Shown one piece after another: positions 44,756 to 54,586 of a stretch of DNA of 58,354 bases. Numbering within the stretch: the first letter of the stretch is position 1; the number at the start of each line of letters is the position of its first letter. The stretch comes from Candidatus Peregrinibacteria bacterium RIFOXYB2_FULL_33_20 (lineage in GTDB: Bacteria; Patescibacteriota; Gracilibacteria; UBA1369; GWF2-33-10): positions 1-58,354 of the forward strand of contig MFXK01000011.1 of NCBI GenBank assembly GCA_001788835.1. Reading direction: 5' to 3'. Both the position numbers and the translations under genes were made by a program. Under the pieces are notes generated by a model, which saw only the letters and a program-made list of their open reading frames with translations, had not been told where the DNA came from and made no database searches.

Positions 44756-45328
44756 ATGGATAAAGATAAAAATAATCTAAATTTAGAAATAGATGCTTTA
44801 GTCATTCGTTTACAGCAAGATGATAAAGAAGCTTTTTCCGATTTTTATAATTTATTAGTCAAACAACTATATCGATATTTGTTTTTTTCTGTTGATAAGC
44901 ATGATATTGATGATTTAATTGCGGTAATTTTTATAAAAGTTTGGGAAAAAATTAAATTTTATCAAGTCAAAGGTGATGCTAGTTTCAAATCATGGTTTTT
45001 TCGGTTAGCCAAAAATACGGTAATTGATTTTTATCGATCTTCCAAAGTTGTGTATGAATTAAAAGATTTTTTGCCAGATAATTCGGAAAAGAACGATCCT
45101 TATCAAAATACTAAAGAGAAGTTAATGCAGGAAAAATTGAAAAAGTGCTTAGATAAACTGAATGAAAACTATCGTGAATTTTTAACTTTGAAGTTTTTGG
45201 GAGAATTCTCCAATAAAGAAATCGCCGAAATTTTGAAAAAAAATGAAAGCAGTTTAAGAGTATTGCAATTTAGAGCTTTGGTGGCTTTAAAAAAAATTAT
45301 TGAAGAAGAAGGAGGAATAGATTTTTAG
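44756..45328 (+). CDS. ECF-type sigma factor (sigma-70 family)
   Basis: A 190-residue extracytoplasmic-function-type sigma factor. Region 2 spans about 25-95 (FSDFYNLLVKQLYRYLFFSV, DDLIAVIFIKVWEKIKFYQ, FKSWFFRLAKNTVIDFYR). Region 4 spans about 125-180 (LDKLNENYREFLTLKFLGEF, SNKEIAEILKKNESSLRVLQ). There is no region 1.1 or 3. The next gene, 55 bases downstream, is a membrane protein with a FecR-like domain, the usual place for a cognate regulator. Its targets are unknown. Confidence 0.92.
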   Translation: MDKDKNNLNLEIDALVIRLQQDDKEAFSDFYNLLVKQLYRYLFFSVDKHDIDDLIAVIFIKVWEKIKFYQVKGDASFKSWFFRLAKNTVIDFYRSSKVVYELKDFLPDNSEKNDPYQNTKEKLMQEKLKKCLDKLNENYREFLTLKFLGEFSNKEIAEILKKNESSLRVLQFRALVALKKIIEEEGGIDF

Positions 45329-45383
45329 TGTAACACTTTGGTATTTAGATCCGTTTATTCATTAGACAACAATTTTACTTTAT

Positions 45384-47243
45384 ATGCAAAAGAAAAATGA
45401 TTTAGACAATTTGTTGCGTAAATGTGAGAAAATCTGTTCTGATGTTGATCTTGAACAAGATAAAATTTTGCATATTGAAAAATTTTTAAAACAAAAGATT
45501 TATACGAAAAATAATTTTGTTTTTAATTTGGAGCAAAGTTTAATCAATAAATGTAGGAATATTTTTGCTTCTGTTAATATAGATCAGATTTTGGCCGCCA
45601 AGATGAAGGAAACTATTTTCTATAATCTTTCTAATCGAAAGCCTTGGTATTTTTTTCATTTTATTTTTTCTCATAAAAAAATCTGGTCATTTCTTGTGCT
45701 ATTAGCTTTTACCGTGGGAATTTTTGGCTCATTGGTAATTACGACCGCACCTGAAGTTTACGCCAAAGAAACGATTTTGCACATTGAATCTGGCAATGTG
45801 GAAGTAAGAAGAGACGGACAGCCTATTAATCCTAGTAATGGATTTTTGGTTAAACAGGGTGATGTGATTAAGACTTTTGATAATGCGAATGTTTATTTAG
45901 AATATCCTAATGGCAATCGGTCAGATATGGATAGTAATACTTTTATTTATTTGGAAAGGCTGGATTTTAATCTTAGTGATGATACTAATTCGGATGTAAA
46001 AATTTATTTAAATGACGGCCGGTTACTCAATAATATTTATAATTCAATGTTAAGCGACAGTAGATTTGAAGTTGATGCTTTAAATGTGAACATTGAAGCG
46101 ATACAAGCGGTTTTTGATGTGGAATTAAATAAAATTAAAGAGCAAAAAGAAAGAAATGATGAGCAGCAAAATGAAATAAAAGTTTCTGTATTAAATTCTT
46201 TTGTTGACGTGAAGGTTAGCAATGATGAAACTGGCGAAATCGTTGCCAAAACTTTATTTGAAAATAATCAATTGCAAGCTAGTGGCAATGGTGAATATAA
46301 AACAGTTGATCTTAGCAATGAAGCGATTGAGAAGGATCAATGGTTAGCTAAAAAAATTAAAGAACAAAATCAAAGTAAAAAACAAATGGCTCAAAATACT
46401 GATAATCTCGGACCTGATAATTTGAGTCTGAAATCTATTGAAAATGTCGTTTCTTCTTTTTTGCCAAAGGATAAGAGAGAAGAGTTGAAGCAAGAATTAT
46501 CTGATATTCGGATTTTGTTTAAAAATGCTGAATATTATCGAAGCAAAGGTTTACTTGGCAATGCGGAAGACGTTCTAGAGGAAATTGAACAAAGGATGGA
46601 AAATATTTTCAAAACATATAATGATCTAAATTCGATCGATGAAGTAGCCGGTCAAATGGAGGAAATGATTGCTTATTATCGAAGATATAGGACAAGGTTA
46701 ATTCCTGGTATTTCTTATGATAAATATTTAAATAGCTTCAATAAGCTGGAACTTTTGATGATAGATGATGAATTGGGGCAAAATAAAATTAAATTAGACC
46801 AGGCTTTTGAAGATAGTTTGGTAGCTTTGAACGGCGATAATCTTGATACCCAAAATAAAGCGATCGTTCATTATATTGAACTGTTTGCAGAGGCTCTAAA
46901 TTTCGCAGCAGGTATGGATGAAGAAGATTTGAAAACAGATTTTTTAAAAAATTGTGCTGATAAAAGCCTTAATCTTGTTAAATCAATTGCTGTTAAATAT
47001 GGTAATGATAGCTATGAATATCAAAAACAAGCATTTGCCTGGCAAAGTAATATCCAAAATATCATTGAAGATTATTTAGATAATTCAGCTAATTTAGTGT
47101 TATCTAATATAAATAATCAAATTGCCGGTGTCTTGATTAATTTGACAGATAGTTCCAATACCCAAAGCAATATCGACACTTCTTCAGAAGCAGTGGATTC
47201 AATGGAAGCAACGCCTGAAGTGAAGAAAAACGGCAACAATTAA
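45384..47243 (+). CDS. Membrane protein with FecR-like domain, probable sigma-factor partner
   Basis: A 619-residue protein: a cytoplasmic N-terminus (1-92), one transmembrane helix (about 94-118, IWSFLVLLAFTVGIFGSLVI), then an extracytoplasmic part. After the helix comes a FecR-like domain (HIESGNVEVRRDGQPINP, VKQGDVIKTFDNANVYLEYP). A long helical, Glu/Lys-rich C-terminal region (about 330-570) follows. The layout matches anti-sigma/sensor proteins that relay surface signals to an ECF sigma factor, and it directly follows one. The N-terminus does not show a clear zinc-finger anti-sigma motif, so that role is inferred from context. Confidence 0.8.
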   Translation: MQKKNDLDNLLRKCEKICSDVDLEQDKILHIEKFLKQKIYTKNNFVFNLEQSLINKCRNIFASVNIDQILAAKMKETIFYNLSNRKPWYFFHFIFSHKKIWSFLVLLAFTVGIFGSLVITTAPEVYAKETILHIESGNVEVRRDGQPINPSNGFLVKQGDVIKTFDNANVYLEYPNGNRSDMDSNTFIYLERLDFNLSDDTNSDVKIYLNDGRLLNNIYNSMLSDSRFEVDALNVNIEAIQAVFDVELNKIKEQKERNDEQQNEIKVSVLNSFVDVKVSNDETGEIVAKTLFENNQLQASGNGEYKTVDLSNEAIEKDQWLAKKIKEQNQSKKQMAQNTDNLGPDNLSLKSIENVVSSFLPKDKREELKQELSDIRILFKNAEYYRSKGLLGNAEDVLEEIEQRMENIFKTYNDLNSIDEVAGQMEEMIAYYRRYRTRLIPGISYDKYLNSFNKLELLMIDDELGQNKIKLDQAFEDSLVALNGDNLDTQNKAIVHYIELFAEALNFAAGMDEEDLKTDFLKNCADKSLNLVKSIAVKYGNDSYEYQKQAFAWQSNIQNIIEDYLDNSANLVLSNINNQIAGVLINLTDSSNTQSNIDTSSEAVDSMEATPEVKKNGNN

Positions 47244-47257
47244 TCAGCAACTAACAA

Positions 47258-48319
47258 TCATAATAGTCCTGTGAGCCGCATAATTAAGCCTAAGATGGCC
47301 ACAAAAGCGCCGATGATCCAAAAGCGCATGGTAATTTGACTTTCCGGCCAGCCGAGATATTCAAAATGATGATGAAGGGGGGCAATGTGAAAGACTTTTT
47401 TGGTGCGAAATTTTTTGGAAAGCAATTGAATAATTACGGATAAAGTTTCCATGACAAAAATGAACATAATTAAAGGGAATACCGCTACAGAATCAGTTAA
47501 CATCGCAATCACCCCTAAGGTTGCTCCTAATGATAAAGCGCCGGTATCGCCCATATAAAATTTGGCCGGTGGAATATTGAACCACAGAAAAGCGGAAGTT
47601 GCGCCAATTATAATGGCACAAAAAGCGGTTAAAATGACTAAGCCTTTGGCATAAGAAATTGCAGCCAATACGCCAAAAGCAATAATACAGAGTCCTCCTG
47701 CTAAACCATCTAGCCCGTCAGTGATGTTGACCGCATTGGCAGAGGCGATAATTATGAATATAAATAAAGGAATATACCAAGCGCCTATATAAACGTCGCC
47801 AATGAAAGGCACGAAAATTTGATTAATGCCTAATTTAAAATGAAACCATAGCGCGCCTAGCACTGCAAACAAAGTTAGCCAAAACAATTTGGGCTTAATA
47901 TTAATTCCCTTGCATTTACCTAGTCCGGCGATATTAAAATAATCATCAATCAGACCCAGAAAAGCGGTAGCGATCAAAGTAAAAAGTGGCAAATAAGTTT
48001 CGTTCCTGTTTAGCAAAGATCGATCAGTCAGGCCAATTACATACAATAAATGTCCAAATAGAATAATAAATAAAGCGGTAGTCCAAATCATAATACCGCC
48101 CATAGTTGGTGTGCCGGACTTTTTGGCATGTAATTGATTAAATAATTTGGCTTGAGTGCCGTCGCTGGCTAATTCTCTAATTTGTTTTTTTAGTTTAAAT
48201 TTTTTTAGCACTTCAATTAAAATTGGCGCTACTAAAATTCCAAGGCCAAAAGCAAATAAATTTGAGCCAAGAATAATAAACAAATGTCGGACGGTAGTAG
48301 GAATTTCGAGAGAGAACAT
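47258..48319 (-). CDS. mraY: Phospho-N-acetylmuramoyl-pentapeptide-transferase
   Basis: Makes lipid I by moving phospho-MurNAc-pentapeptide to undecaprenyl phosphate. An integral membrane enzyme of 353 residues with about ten transmembrane helices. Conserved cytoplasmic motifs: GTPTMGGIMIW, LGLIDDYFNIAG (Asp pair), NAVNITDGLDGLAGG, and HHHFEYLGWPESQI at the end. The gene converges on the FecR-like gene with 14 bases between stops. The D,D-carboxypeptidase gene is 31 bases upstream on the same strand. Confidence 0.97.
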   Translation of the reverse strand: MFSLEIPTTVRHLFIILGSNLFAFGLGILVAPILIEVLKKFKLKKQIRELASDGTQAKLFNQLHAKKSGTPTMGGIMIWTTALFIILFGHLLYVIGLTDRSLLNRNETYLPLFTLIATAFLGLIDDYFNIAGLGKCKGINIKPKLFWLTLFAVLGALWFHFKLGINQIFVPFIGDVYIGAWYIPLFIFIIIASANAVNITDGLDGLAGGLCIIAFGVLAAISYAKGLVILTAFCAIIIGATSAFLWFNIPPAKFYMGDTGALSLGATLGVIAMLTDSVAVFPLIMFIFVMETLSVIIQLLSKKFRTKKVFHIAPLHHHFEYLGWPESQITMRFWIIGAFVAILGLIMRLTGLL

Positions 48320-48350
48320 GAGGAAAAAATTAGTTTTGCATCACTACCTT

Positions 48351-49250
48351 TTACCATATATAAGAATGCCATACCCAATCTATCAAAGTTTTAGATTCTT
48401 GAAAACGGTCTTTGCTGTTCAAAATCACGGTAATGATTTCATGGCCTTGATCATTCTTGGCTAAAGAAATGACGCATTCGCCTGCTTCATCAGTGCTACC
48501 GGTTTTTACACCATGGACATCCAAATAGCTATTTAAAAGTTTATTTGTATTTTTGATTTGTCTGGTAATGCCATTTTCGCTAGTGATAGTAATTTGTTTG
48601 TGATTAATAATATTTCTTATTAAAGGTTTTTGTAAGGCATAAGCAGTTAAATTGGTTAAATCCAAACTACTGGATTTTTGATCAGCAGATAGTCCGACCG
48701 GATCAGTGAAAATAGTGTTTTTTAGTCCCAATAATTTAGCTTTGTAATTCATTTTCTCCACAAATTTAGCACTTGACCCACTATTGGCGATTGCCAGGGC
48801 ATGAGCGGCATCATTACCGGAAGGAATAAGCATCAGGTATAGAAGATCTCTATAAGTTATTTTTTCTCCGGCATTTAAATAAACTTTGGAGCCTTCGATT
48901 TTAGTAGAAGCATTATCGATGGTCACTATTTCATCTAAATTATTTTCTTCAATGATAAGACTGGCCACCATTAATTTGACGATACTGGCAAAGGGTACGG
49001 CTTCATTAATATTTTTACCGTATAAAATCGTATGAGAGTCAAGATCCATGGCAATCGCTGATTTGGCATTAATTACCGGCTTAAATTCCTTTTTAATTTT
49101 TTGAGGGACAATCGAAGTTACTACTTGAAAAGCAGGATTGATTTGAAAGTTATGATTGGCAGGCACCTCAAATGAAGACAAAAGCGTTGGTATGAGAAAA
49201 AGCAACATGGCTTTAAAAATAAAAAAAGAATAACAATCAAAATATAGCAT
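48351..49250 (-). CDS. D-alanyl-D-alanine carboxypeptidase (serine type, DacF/PBP5-like)
   Basis: A penicillin-binding-type peptidase that trims peptidoglycan stem peptides. The three active-site motifs are in order: SIVK in PFASIVKLMVAS (SXXK), SGN in LIPSGNDAAHAL (SXN) and KTG in HGVKTGSTDEAG. An N-terminal hydrophobic segment (MLLFLIPTLLSSFEVPA, within the first 35 residues) is a signal peptide or anchor. ATG 49250 gives 299 residues; ATG 49208 would leave a tighter signal peptide. No C-terminal PBP5 amphipathic anchor is seen. Confidence 0.93.
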   Translation of the reverse strand: MLYFDCYSFFIFKAMLLFLIPTLLSSFEVPANHNFQINPAFQVVTSIVPQKIKKEFKPVINAKSAIAMDLDSHTILYGKNINEAVPFASIVKLMVASLIIEENNLDEIVTIDNASTKIEGSKVYLNAGEKITYRDLLYLMLIPSGNDAAHALAIANSGSSAKFVEKMNYKAKLLGLKNTIFTDPVGLSADQKSSSLDLTNLTAYALQKPLIRNIINHKQITITSENGITRQIKNTNKLLNSYLDVHGVKTGSTDEAGECVISLAKNDQGHEIITVILNSKDRFQESKTLIDWVWHSYIW

Positions 49251-49329
49251 TAATCAATATTTTCAACAAATTTAAGCTTATAGAAATATCAGGTTAAAAT
49301 GTCAAAGTTTAAATTCGTATTTATATCGT

Positions 49330-50280
49330 TCAAAGGTGTTTGGCCTCTTCAATACCGCCATTAACCGAAGCACGAAAACAGGCAGCCTTATCTTGGGCAT
49401 CAGCCTTGTAGCTAAGTAAGTAAACCATGCGTTCTATAGGGCCGAAATCGCCACCAAGCAAGAAAAGATCTTTTTCCTCTATTAAGACACCTTCTTCATC
49501 TAAAATAGTAACTAACCATTGTTCACTATCTATAATATCAGTTGCATCATCTTTAAATTTAATATCAAGTGGTTTACCTTTTTCTAAAGCATCTGCTATT
49601 CTAGTGGTCAAACTAGACAAATCAGTCCCTTTCATTCCTTTTGGCAATTGTGCCTTAAAAGCTTTTTTGCGTACATCAACGCTTAGTTCAAGATTATCCC
49701 AGGCTTCAGGTTTCATTATTTGTTCTCCTTGAAATAATTCCCATTTCCATTCCATTTTTTTAGATTCTGTTTCTGTAGCTAAATATTGAGCCACTTTTTC
49801 TTTTATATATAAATCTTGTTGTTGTTGATTAGGGATATTCATACGCTTTGGTTGGCCATTTATAAGTTTTCTTGCTAAGCCTAATCTGTTTGAAGTTGAA
49901 ACTAATTTAATTTGAAAAGTAAAAGGATTTATTTCATTTTTCATCATATAATCGACTTGCTCTTTGGTTAACTGTTTAAGAGCTGAGTTAAGAGAAGCTT
50001 CTCTGGAAGGAAATTGTGGCACGCCTTCTTCTTCAAATAATGGGGCGTTAACTAATCTTGTACGATCATAATTTTCTTCTATATTTTTTTTTACCCACTC
50101 AATTTGATGTCCTTCTAGCTTAGTTTCAAAGCTAATAGTTTCTTGAATTGGCGGTCTAACGGTTAATGTTGTTTTTTGAAATTGTTGACTTGCTTTACTT
50201 TGATCACCTGTTTCTAACTCTATAGAAAGTGAACCTAAAATTTCTGGGGCTGTTTGAGTTTGAGTAGGATTGTCATTCAT
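49330..50280 (-). CDS. Hypothetical protein, unknown family
   Basis: A 316-residue soluble protein I cannot place. The N-terminal 45 residues are Gln/Thr rich and probably disordered (NPTQTQTAPEILGSLSIELE). The middle holds charged helices (HQIEWVKKNIEENYDRTRLV, NSALKQLTKEQVDYMMKNEI) and the C-terminal third looks alpha/beta (WLVTILDEEGVLIEEKDLFL). No signal peptide, membrane segment or catalytic motif. It stands alone on the minus strand, divergent from rpmB. Confidence 0.65.
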   Translation of the reverse strand: MNDNPTQTQTAPEILGSLSIELETGDQSKASQQFQKTTLTVRPPIQETISFETKLEGHQIEWVKKNIEENYDRTRLVNAPLFEEEGVPQFPSREASLNSALKQLTKEQVDYMMKNEINPFTFQIKLVSTSNRLGLARKLINGQPKRMNIPNQQQQDLYIKEKVAQYLATETESKKMEWKWELFQGEQIMKPEAWDNLELSVDVRKKAFKAQLPKGMKGTDLSSLTTRIADALEKGKPLDIKFKDDATDIIDSEQWLVTILDEEGVLIEEKDLFLLGGDFGPIERMVYLLSYKADAQDKAACFRASVNGGIEEAKHL

Positions 50281-50492
50281 AATTTAATAATTGGTAGGGT
50301 GAAAATCAAATTATACCAAAAATAACATTAAAAGTCAATATCTAATACAATATTTGTAGAAATTTTTATAAAAATTTGCTTTTTTTGGAAAAATATATAA
50401 AATAAACAAGCTTAAAAAAATTAGTTTGTAAAGTTGTAAGAATAAACTTGTTATTTGATACTTTATGAACTTTAAAACTTTTAACTTATCTT

Positions 50493-50720
50493 ATGTCACG
50501 CGTTTGTCAACTTACAGGGAAAAGGCCAACCAGTGGTAATACCAGAAGCCATTCCATGAGAACTACCAAAAGAAGATTTTTGCCAAATCTTTTTAAGAGG
50601 ATTTTGGTTAATCCTTTTACCAAAGAGAAAGTTAAAGTCAAAATTTCTGCTTATGGGCTTAAGTGTTTGGTAAAAAATCCTTTGAAATACTGGAAAAAAC
50701 TGGAAAAAAATGTAAAATAA
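50493..50720 (+). CDS. rpmB: 50S ribosomal protein L28
   Basis: A large-subunit ribosomal protein of 75 residues. The signature is at the N-terminus: [20 protein letters not shown], then [12 protein letters not shown]. The first two zinc-type Cys positions of some L28 proteins are reduced to one here. The gene is followed by murB after 34 bases. Its leader is the usual T-rich sequence without Shine-Dalgarno. Confidence 0.96.
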   Translation: MSRVCQLTGKRPTSGNTRSHSMRTTKRRFLPNLFKRILVNPFTKEKVKVKISAYGLKCLVKNPLKYWKKLEKNVK

Positions 50721-50754
50721 ATCCGTAGAGCTTTAAATTTTTTGATTTTAGCTT

Positions 50755-51639
50755 ATGGAAGCCACATATCAGGCTTTAATTCAGCGTTTTTTAGAGATTA
50801 AAAAAGATGAACTTTTAAGTAAGCACACCACTTTGATGATTGGAGGGCAGGCTGATTTATTTTGGGAATGCCGAGATGTCCGCAAATTGCCGGAATTTTT
50901 AGATCATTTAAAAAAATTGTCGCTTAAATTTTTTATTTTAGGTGGCGGCAGTAATGTGCTTTTTGATTCTAGAGGTTTTAGGGGTTGCGTGATTAAAATT
51001 GTTGATAATAGTTTTGAGTTTGATGATGACAATCTAATTGCAGCTAGCGGGACCAGAATGACGATTTTAGCCAAAATGACCATGCAACAGGGCTTGTCTG
51101 GACTGGAATGGGCCAATGGTATTCCTGGAACTATTGGAGGGGCGGTGTTTGGTAATGCTGGTTGCCACGGACAGGATATTTCACGGAATTTAAGCAAAGC
51201 TGTTTTATATTCACCAAATAAAGGAATTTTTGAAGCTGAGAAAGGTTATTTTCAATTTAGTTACCGCCATAGTATTTTAAAAACAAGTCAGGATATTGTT
51301 TTGAAGGCATATTTGAAACTACAAAAAAAGGCGGTGAATTTTGAACAAAGCCAGCAAGCAGTTTCTTTCAGAAACGACAAACAGCCCTTTGGGTTAAGTA
51401 GTGGTTCGTTTTTTAAAAATTCTCTGAATGATAGCGCTGGACGATTGATTGAAGCGGTTGGCTTGAAAGGATGTCAAATTGGACAAGCGCAAATTTCCCC
51501 TAAACATGCCAATTTTTTTATGAATTTAGGGGGAGCCACTAGTGATGATATCTTGGCTTTGCGTGATTTAGCAAAACAAAAAGTAGCGGAAAAATTTCAT
51601 ATCAATTTGGAGGAGGAAGTCGTTATTGTTGATTGTTGA
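50755..51639 (+). CDS. murB: UDP-N-acetylenolpyruvoylglucosamine reductase
   Basis: FAD enzyme that completes UDP-MurNAc synthesis. FAD-binding motifs are TLMIGGQADLFWEC and FILGGGSNVLFDSRGFRG; EWANGIPGTIGGAVFGNAGC is the next conserved block. The catalytic region has the substrate Arg in FSYRHSIL and the proton-donor Ser in LSSGSFFKNS. At 294 residues it is the short, type II (Bacillus-like) form. With mraY and the carboxypeptidase it supports a full peptidoglycan pathway. Confidence 0.96.
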   Translation: MEATYQALIQRFLEIKKDELLSKHTTLMIGGQADLFWECRDVRKLPEFLDHLKKLSLKFFILGGGSNVLFDSRGFRGCVIKIVDNSFEFDDDNLIAASGTRMTILAKMTMQQGLSGLEWANGIPGTIGGAVFGNAGCHGQDISRNLSKAVLYSPNKGIFEAEKGYFQFSYRHSILKTSQDIVLKAYLKLQKKAVNFEQSQQAVSFRNDKQPFGLSSGSFFKNSLNDSAGRLIEAVGLKGCQIGQAQISPKHANFFMNLGGATSDDILALRDLAKQKVAEKFHINLEEEVVIVDC

Positions 51640-51759
51640 ACGTAGAGACGAAATTTTTTTGTCTGCACAAAGCAAGTTATGGACAGTTTACAGTTTCTTT
51701 ATTTCCCTATAAAATCTGTTTGTTAAGATTTTTTAAACAATCGTTTTTTAAAAAAATAT

Positions 51760-54507
51760 ATGAAAATTTCACTTCAATGGCTGCAAGAATTTGTTGATTT
51801 TAATATTATTGAAAAAGAATTTTTTAAAGACCTAATTGTCGGCGAAATTAAAGAAATTAATAAACACCCAGAAGCGGATAGTCTGAAAATTTTGAAATTA
51901 GATATTGGTAAAAATGAATACCAGCAAGTGGTTTGTGCTGGTACTAATGTTCAAGTTGGAGTAAAAACTCCAGTGATTTTGCCGGGCATGACTTTGCCCA
52001 ATGGCTTCACAGTGAAAACTGTAAAAATGCGAGGCATAGAAAGCAATGGCATGTGTTGCGGACCTGATGAGTTAAGGATACCGACAGAAAATCATGCCAA
52101 GGAAATTATGATTTTAAATACACAAGCTAAGCCAGGCACGCTGCTACTAGAAGTTTTGGAAAAAGGTTATTCTTCCCAGGAATTAAAAAATTTGTTAACC
52201 ATTCATACTGCGGAAATTGAAGGGATTGAATATCAAGGAAAATATCTTGATTATGTAGTCAGTGGTAAATGTCTTGAAGCAAAGAAAATTGAAGGGACTG
52301 ATAAATTGCATGTGGGAATTTTTGATATCGGCTGGAAAAAAATACAAATCGTCTATGGTAGCGTTTATTCAATCAAAGTTGGTGATATTGTGCCAGTGGC
52401 TTTGAATGGGGCTCATTTGCCGAAAGGAGAAATTAAGGCGACTGAATTTCTTGGTGTTAAATCTGAAGGGATGTTATGTGGCGATGACGAGCTTGGTATA
52501 GAAAAAAATACTTGGGAAGGAATTACCCGTTTGCCGGCAGATACCAAACTAGGTAAACCATTAGTGGAACTTTTGGGATTGATGCAGAGTGTAATTGAGG
52601 TTGATAACAAATCTTTGACGCATAGGCCTGATCTTTGGTGTCATTACGGATTTGCTCGTGAGCTATCTGCAATTTTAAATAAAAAATTAAAGCCTTTTAA
52701 AACTAAAGTTGAGTTTCCAAAAACCGGTGAAATGGTTGAGTTTGATATTCAGGCGCGAGAAGTGGTTAGGGGATCAAGTTTTTGTATTATTGATAGTGTA
52801 AAAATTGAGGAGTCGCCGCAATGGATCAAATCAAGATTAATGGCCACTGGCATCAGGCCAATTAATAATGTGGTGGATATCACTAATTATGTCATGATCG
52901 AAATTGGACAGCCAATGCATGCTTATGATTGTGATTTGACCGGCAACAAATTAGTGATTAGAAACGCTAAAGCTGGAGAGGTCTTGGAAACCATTGATCA
53001 TAAAAAACGAATTTTAACGCAGGAAGATATTATTATGGCTAATGACCAAGGGCCGCTTTTGGTGATCGGAGTGATGGGCGGCGCTAATTCAGAAATTTGT
53101 AACGAAACCACAAAAGTAATTTTTGAAGCGGGATGCTGGGATCCAACGATTGTCCGCAAAGCTTCGCAAAGAATTGGACTTAGGACAGAATCCTCACAAA
53201 GATTTGAAAAAAGTCTGCATCCTAAGATGTGTGAAATTGCTATTAAAAGAGCTTGTGAAATTTTATTGCAAATTTGCAAAAGCGCAAAATTAGTTGGGCC
53301 GATGACCAGTCAGATTTTGTGGGATCCGGGAGAAATAAATTTGGAAGTGGATCCTGTTAAAATTTGTTCCAAAATTGGGGTGGAAATTTCTGAAGATAAA
53401 ATGGCAGAAATTTTGAAATTTCTTGAATTTGAATGTCAAAAAACGCACGGCCAATTGAAGATCAAGGTGCCTTTCTTTCGCGCTACCAAGGATATCAGCA
53501 TTGAAGATGATATTGTGGAGGAAATTGCCAGAATTTATGGTTATGAAAATATCAAACCAAGCTTGCCACAGTTTCCGATTAAGACTCCTAACGATAATTA
53601 TGAAAGGATCAGGACCCATCAGGCGAGAAGAATTTTAAGTTTAGGTTTGGGGTTTAATGAAGCCATGAATTATTCTTTCTATAGTCAAGCAGATTTTCAA
53701 AATAGTCTGTTGGCGGAGAAAGACCATCTTAAAGTGGAAAATTATCTTTCGCTTGATCAAACTCATTTAAGGGTGAGTCTGATTCCCAATTTATTGAAAT
53801 CAGTTTTTCAAAATCAAAAATATCAAGAAGAATTTAAAATTTTTGAAATAGGCCGAACTTATATAGAAACAGGAGAGTTTATGCCGAAAGAAGAAAAAAA
53901 TATTGGGGCGATAATCGCTAATCAATCCAAAAATTATAAAAAAGAAATTTTTTATGAAGCCAAAGGTGCGGTAGAAATTTTTTTAAGAATCTTTGCAGTG
54001 AAAGGGGCCAGAATAGTCAGCGCCAAAAATCCGCCGACTTATGCTCACCCGAAGAAGTGTGCCGAAATTATGATTGGTAAGGATAATTTTGGGTATGTTT
54101 ATTGTTTAAATCCAGTGGTAAAGAAAAATTATGAATTAGAAGGAGAAGTGGCGGCTTTTGAGTTAAATTTAAGTAAATTAGCGCAATTAGGGGAAAGTTT
54201 GGCAAAATACAAACCATTACCTAAATATCCGGGTATTAATATTGACGTATCAGTAGTGATTCATAAAGCCAAAACTATTGCGGAAATTACAGAAGTTATC
54301 AGAAAAGCTGATAAGGTGTTGATTAAGGACATTAAATTATTTGATGTTTATGAGGATAAAAATTTAGGTGATGATAAAAAAGCTTTAGCTTTCAGTATTT
54401 TGCTTCAGGCTGAAGATCGGACTTTGACTGACGAAGAAATGGTTAGAGTCCAAAGTCAGGTATTTAAAGATTTAGAAAACATCGGAGGGGTGATCAGGGG
54501 AAAATAG
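51760..54507 (+). CDS. pheT: Phenylalanyl-tRNA synthetase beta subunit with two tRNA-binding domains
   Basis: Beta chain of the (alpha-beta)2 enzyme, 915 residues against the usual ~800. The extra length is an additional EMAPII-like tRNA-binding domain. Domain 1, about residues 22-112, runs VGEIKEINKHPEADSLKILK to GIESNGMCCGPDEL. Domain 2, about 164-275, runs VVSGKCLEAKKIEGTDKLHV to GVKSEGMLCGDDEL and is in the normal place. Domain 1 splits the N-terminal module: MKISLQWLQEFVD precedes it and ELKNLLTIHTAEIEGIEYQG follows it. B3/B4 (about 300-500), B5 (about 515-590), the catalytic-like fold and the C-terminal FDX-ACB domain (about 825-915) are present. pheS is not adjacent. Confidence 0.96.
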   Translation: MKISLQWLQEFVDFNIIEKEFFKDLIVGEIKEINKHPEADSLKILKLDIGKNEYQQVVCAGTNVQVGVKTPVILPGMTLPNGFTVKTVKMRGIESNGMCCGPDELRIPTENHAKEIMILNTQAKPGTLLLEVLEKGYSSQELKNLLTIHTAEIEGIEYQGKYLDYVVSGKCLEAKKIEGTDKLHVGIFDIGWKKIQIVYGSVYSIKVGDIVPVALNGAHLPKGEIKATEFLGVKSEGMLCGDDELGIEKNTWEGITRLPADTKLGKPLVELLGLMQSVIEVDNKSLTHRPDLWCHYGFARELSAILNKKLKPFKTKVEFPKTGEMVEFDIQAREVVRGSSFCIIDSVKIEESPQWIKSRLMATGIRPINNVVDITNYVMIEIGQPMHAYDCDLTGNKLVIRNAKAGEVLETIDHKKRILTQEDIIMANDQGPLLVIGVMGGANSEICNETTKVIFEAGCWDPTIVRKASQRIGLRTESSQRFEKSLHPKMCEIAIKRACEILLQICKSAKLVGPMTSQILWDPGEINLEVDPVKICSKIGVEISEDKMAEILKFLEFECQKTHGQLKIKVPFFRATKDISIEDDIVEEIARIYGYENIKPSLPQFPIKTPNDNYERIRTHQARRILSLGLGFNEAMNYSFYSQADFQNSLLAEKDHLKVENYLSLDQTHLRVSLIPNLLKSVFQNQKYQEEFKIFEIGRTYIETGEFMPKEEKNIGAIIANQSKNYKKEIFYEAKGAVEIFLRIFAVKGARIVSAKNPPTYAHPKKCAEIMIGKDNFGYVYCLNPVVKKNYELEGEVAAFELNLSKLAQLGESLAKYKPLPKYPGINIDVSVVIHKAKTIAEITEVIRKADKVLIKDIKLFDVYEDKNLGDDKKALAFSILLQAEDRTLTDEEMVRVQSQVFKDLENIGGVIRGK

Positions 54508-54552
54508 CTAGAAAAATAAAAGCTGGTAATTTTGTTAAAATTTTGTTAAAAT

Positions 54553-54586
54553 TAATTCTTATTTAATTAATTTAAGGTAAGAATTA
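54553..54586. repeat. 9-bp inverted repeat after pheT
   Basis: TAATTCTTA (54553-54561) and TAAGAATTA (54578-54586) are perfect inverted copies 16 bases apart. They are preceded by a tandem TTTTGTTAAAA duplication (about 54530-54551). It may be an operator for the small gene at 54652 or an AT-rich hairpin of the type seen at 33694 and 42040. Confidence 0.4.
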
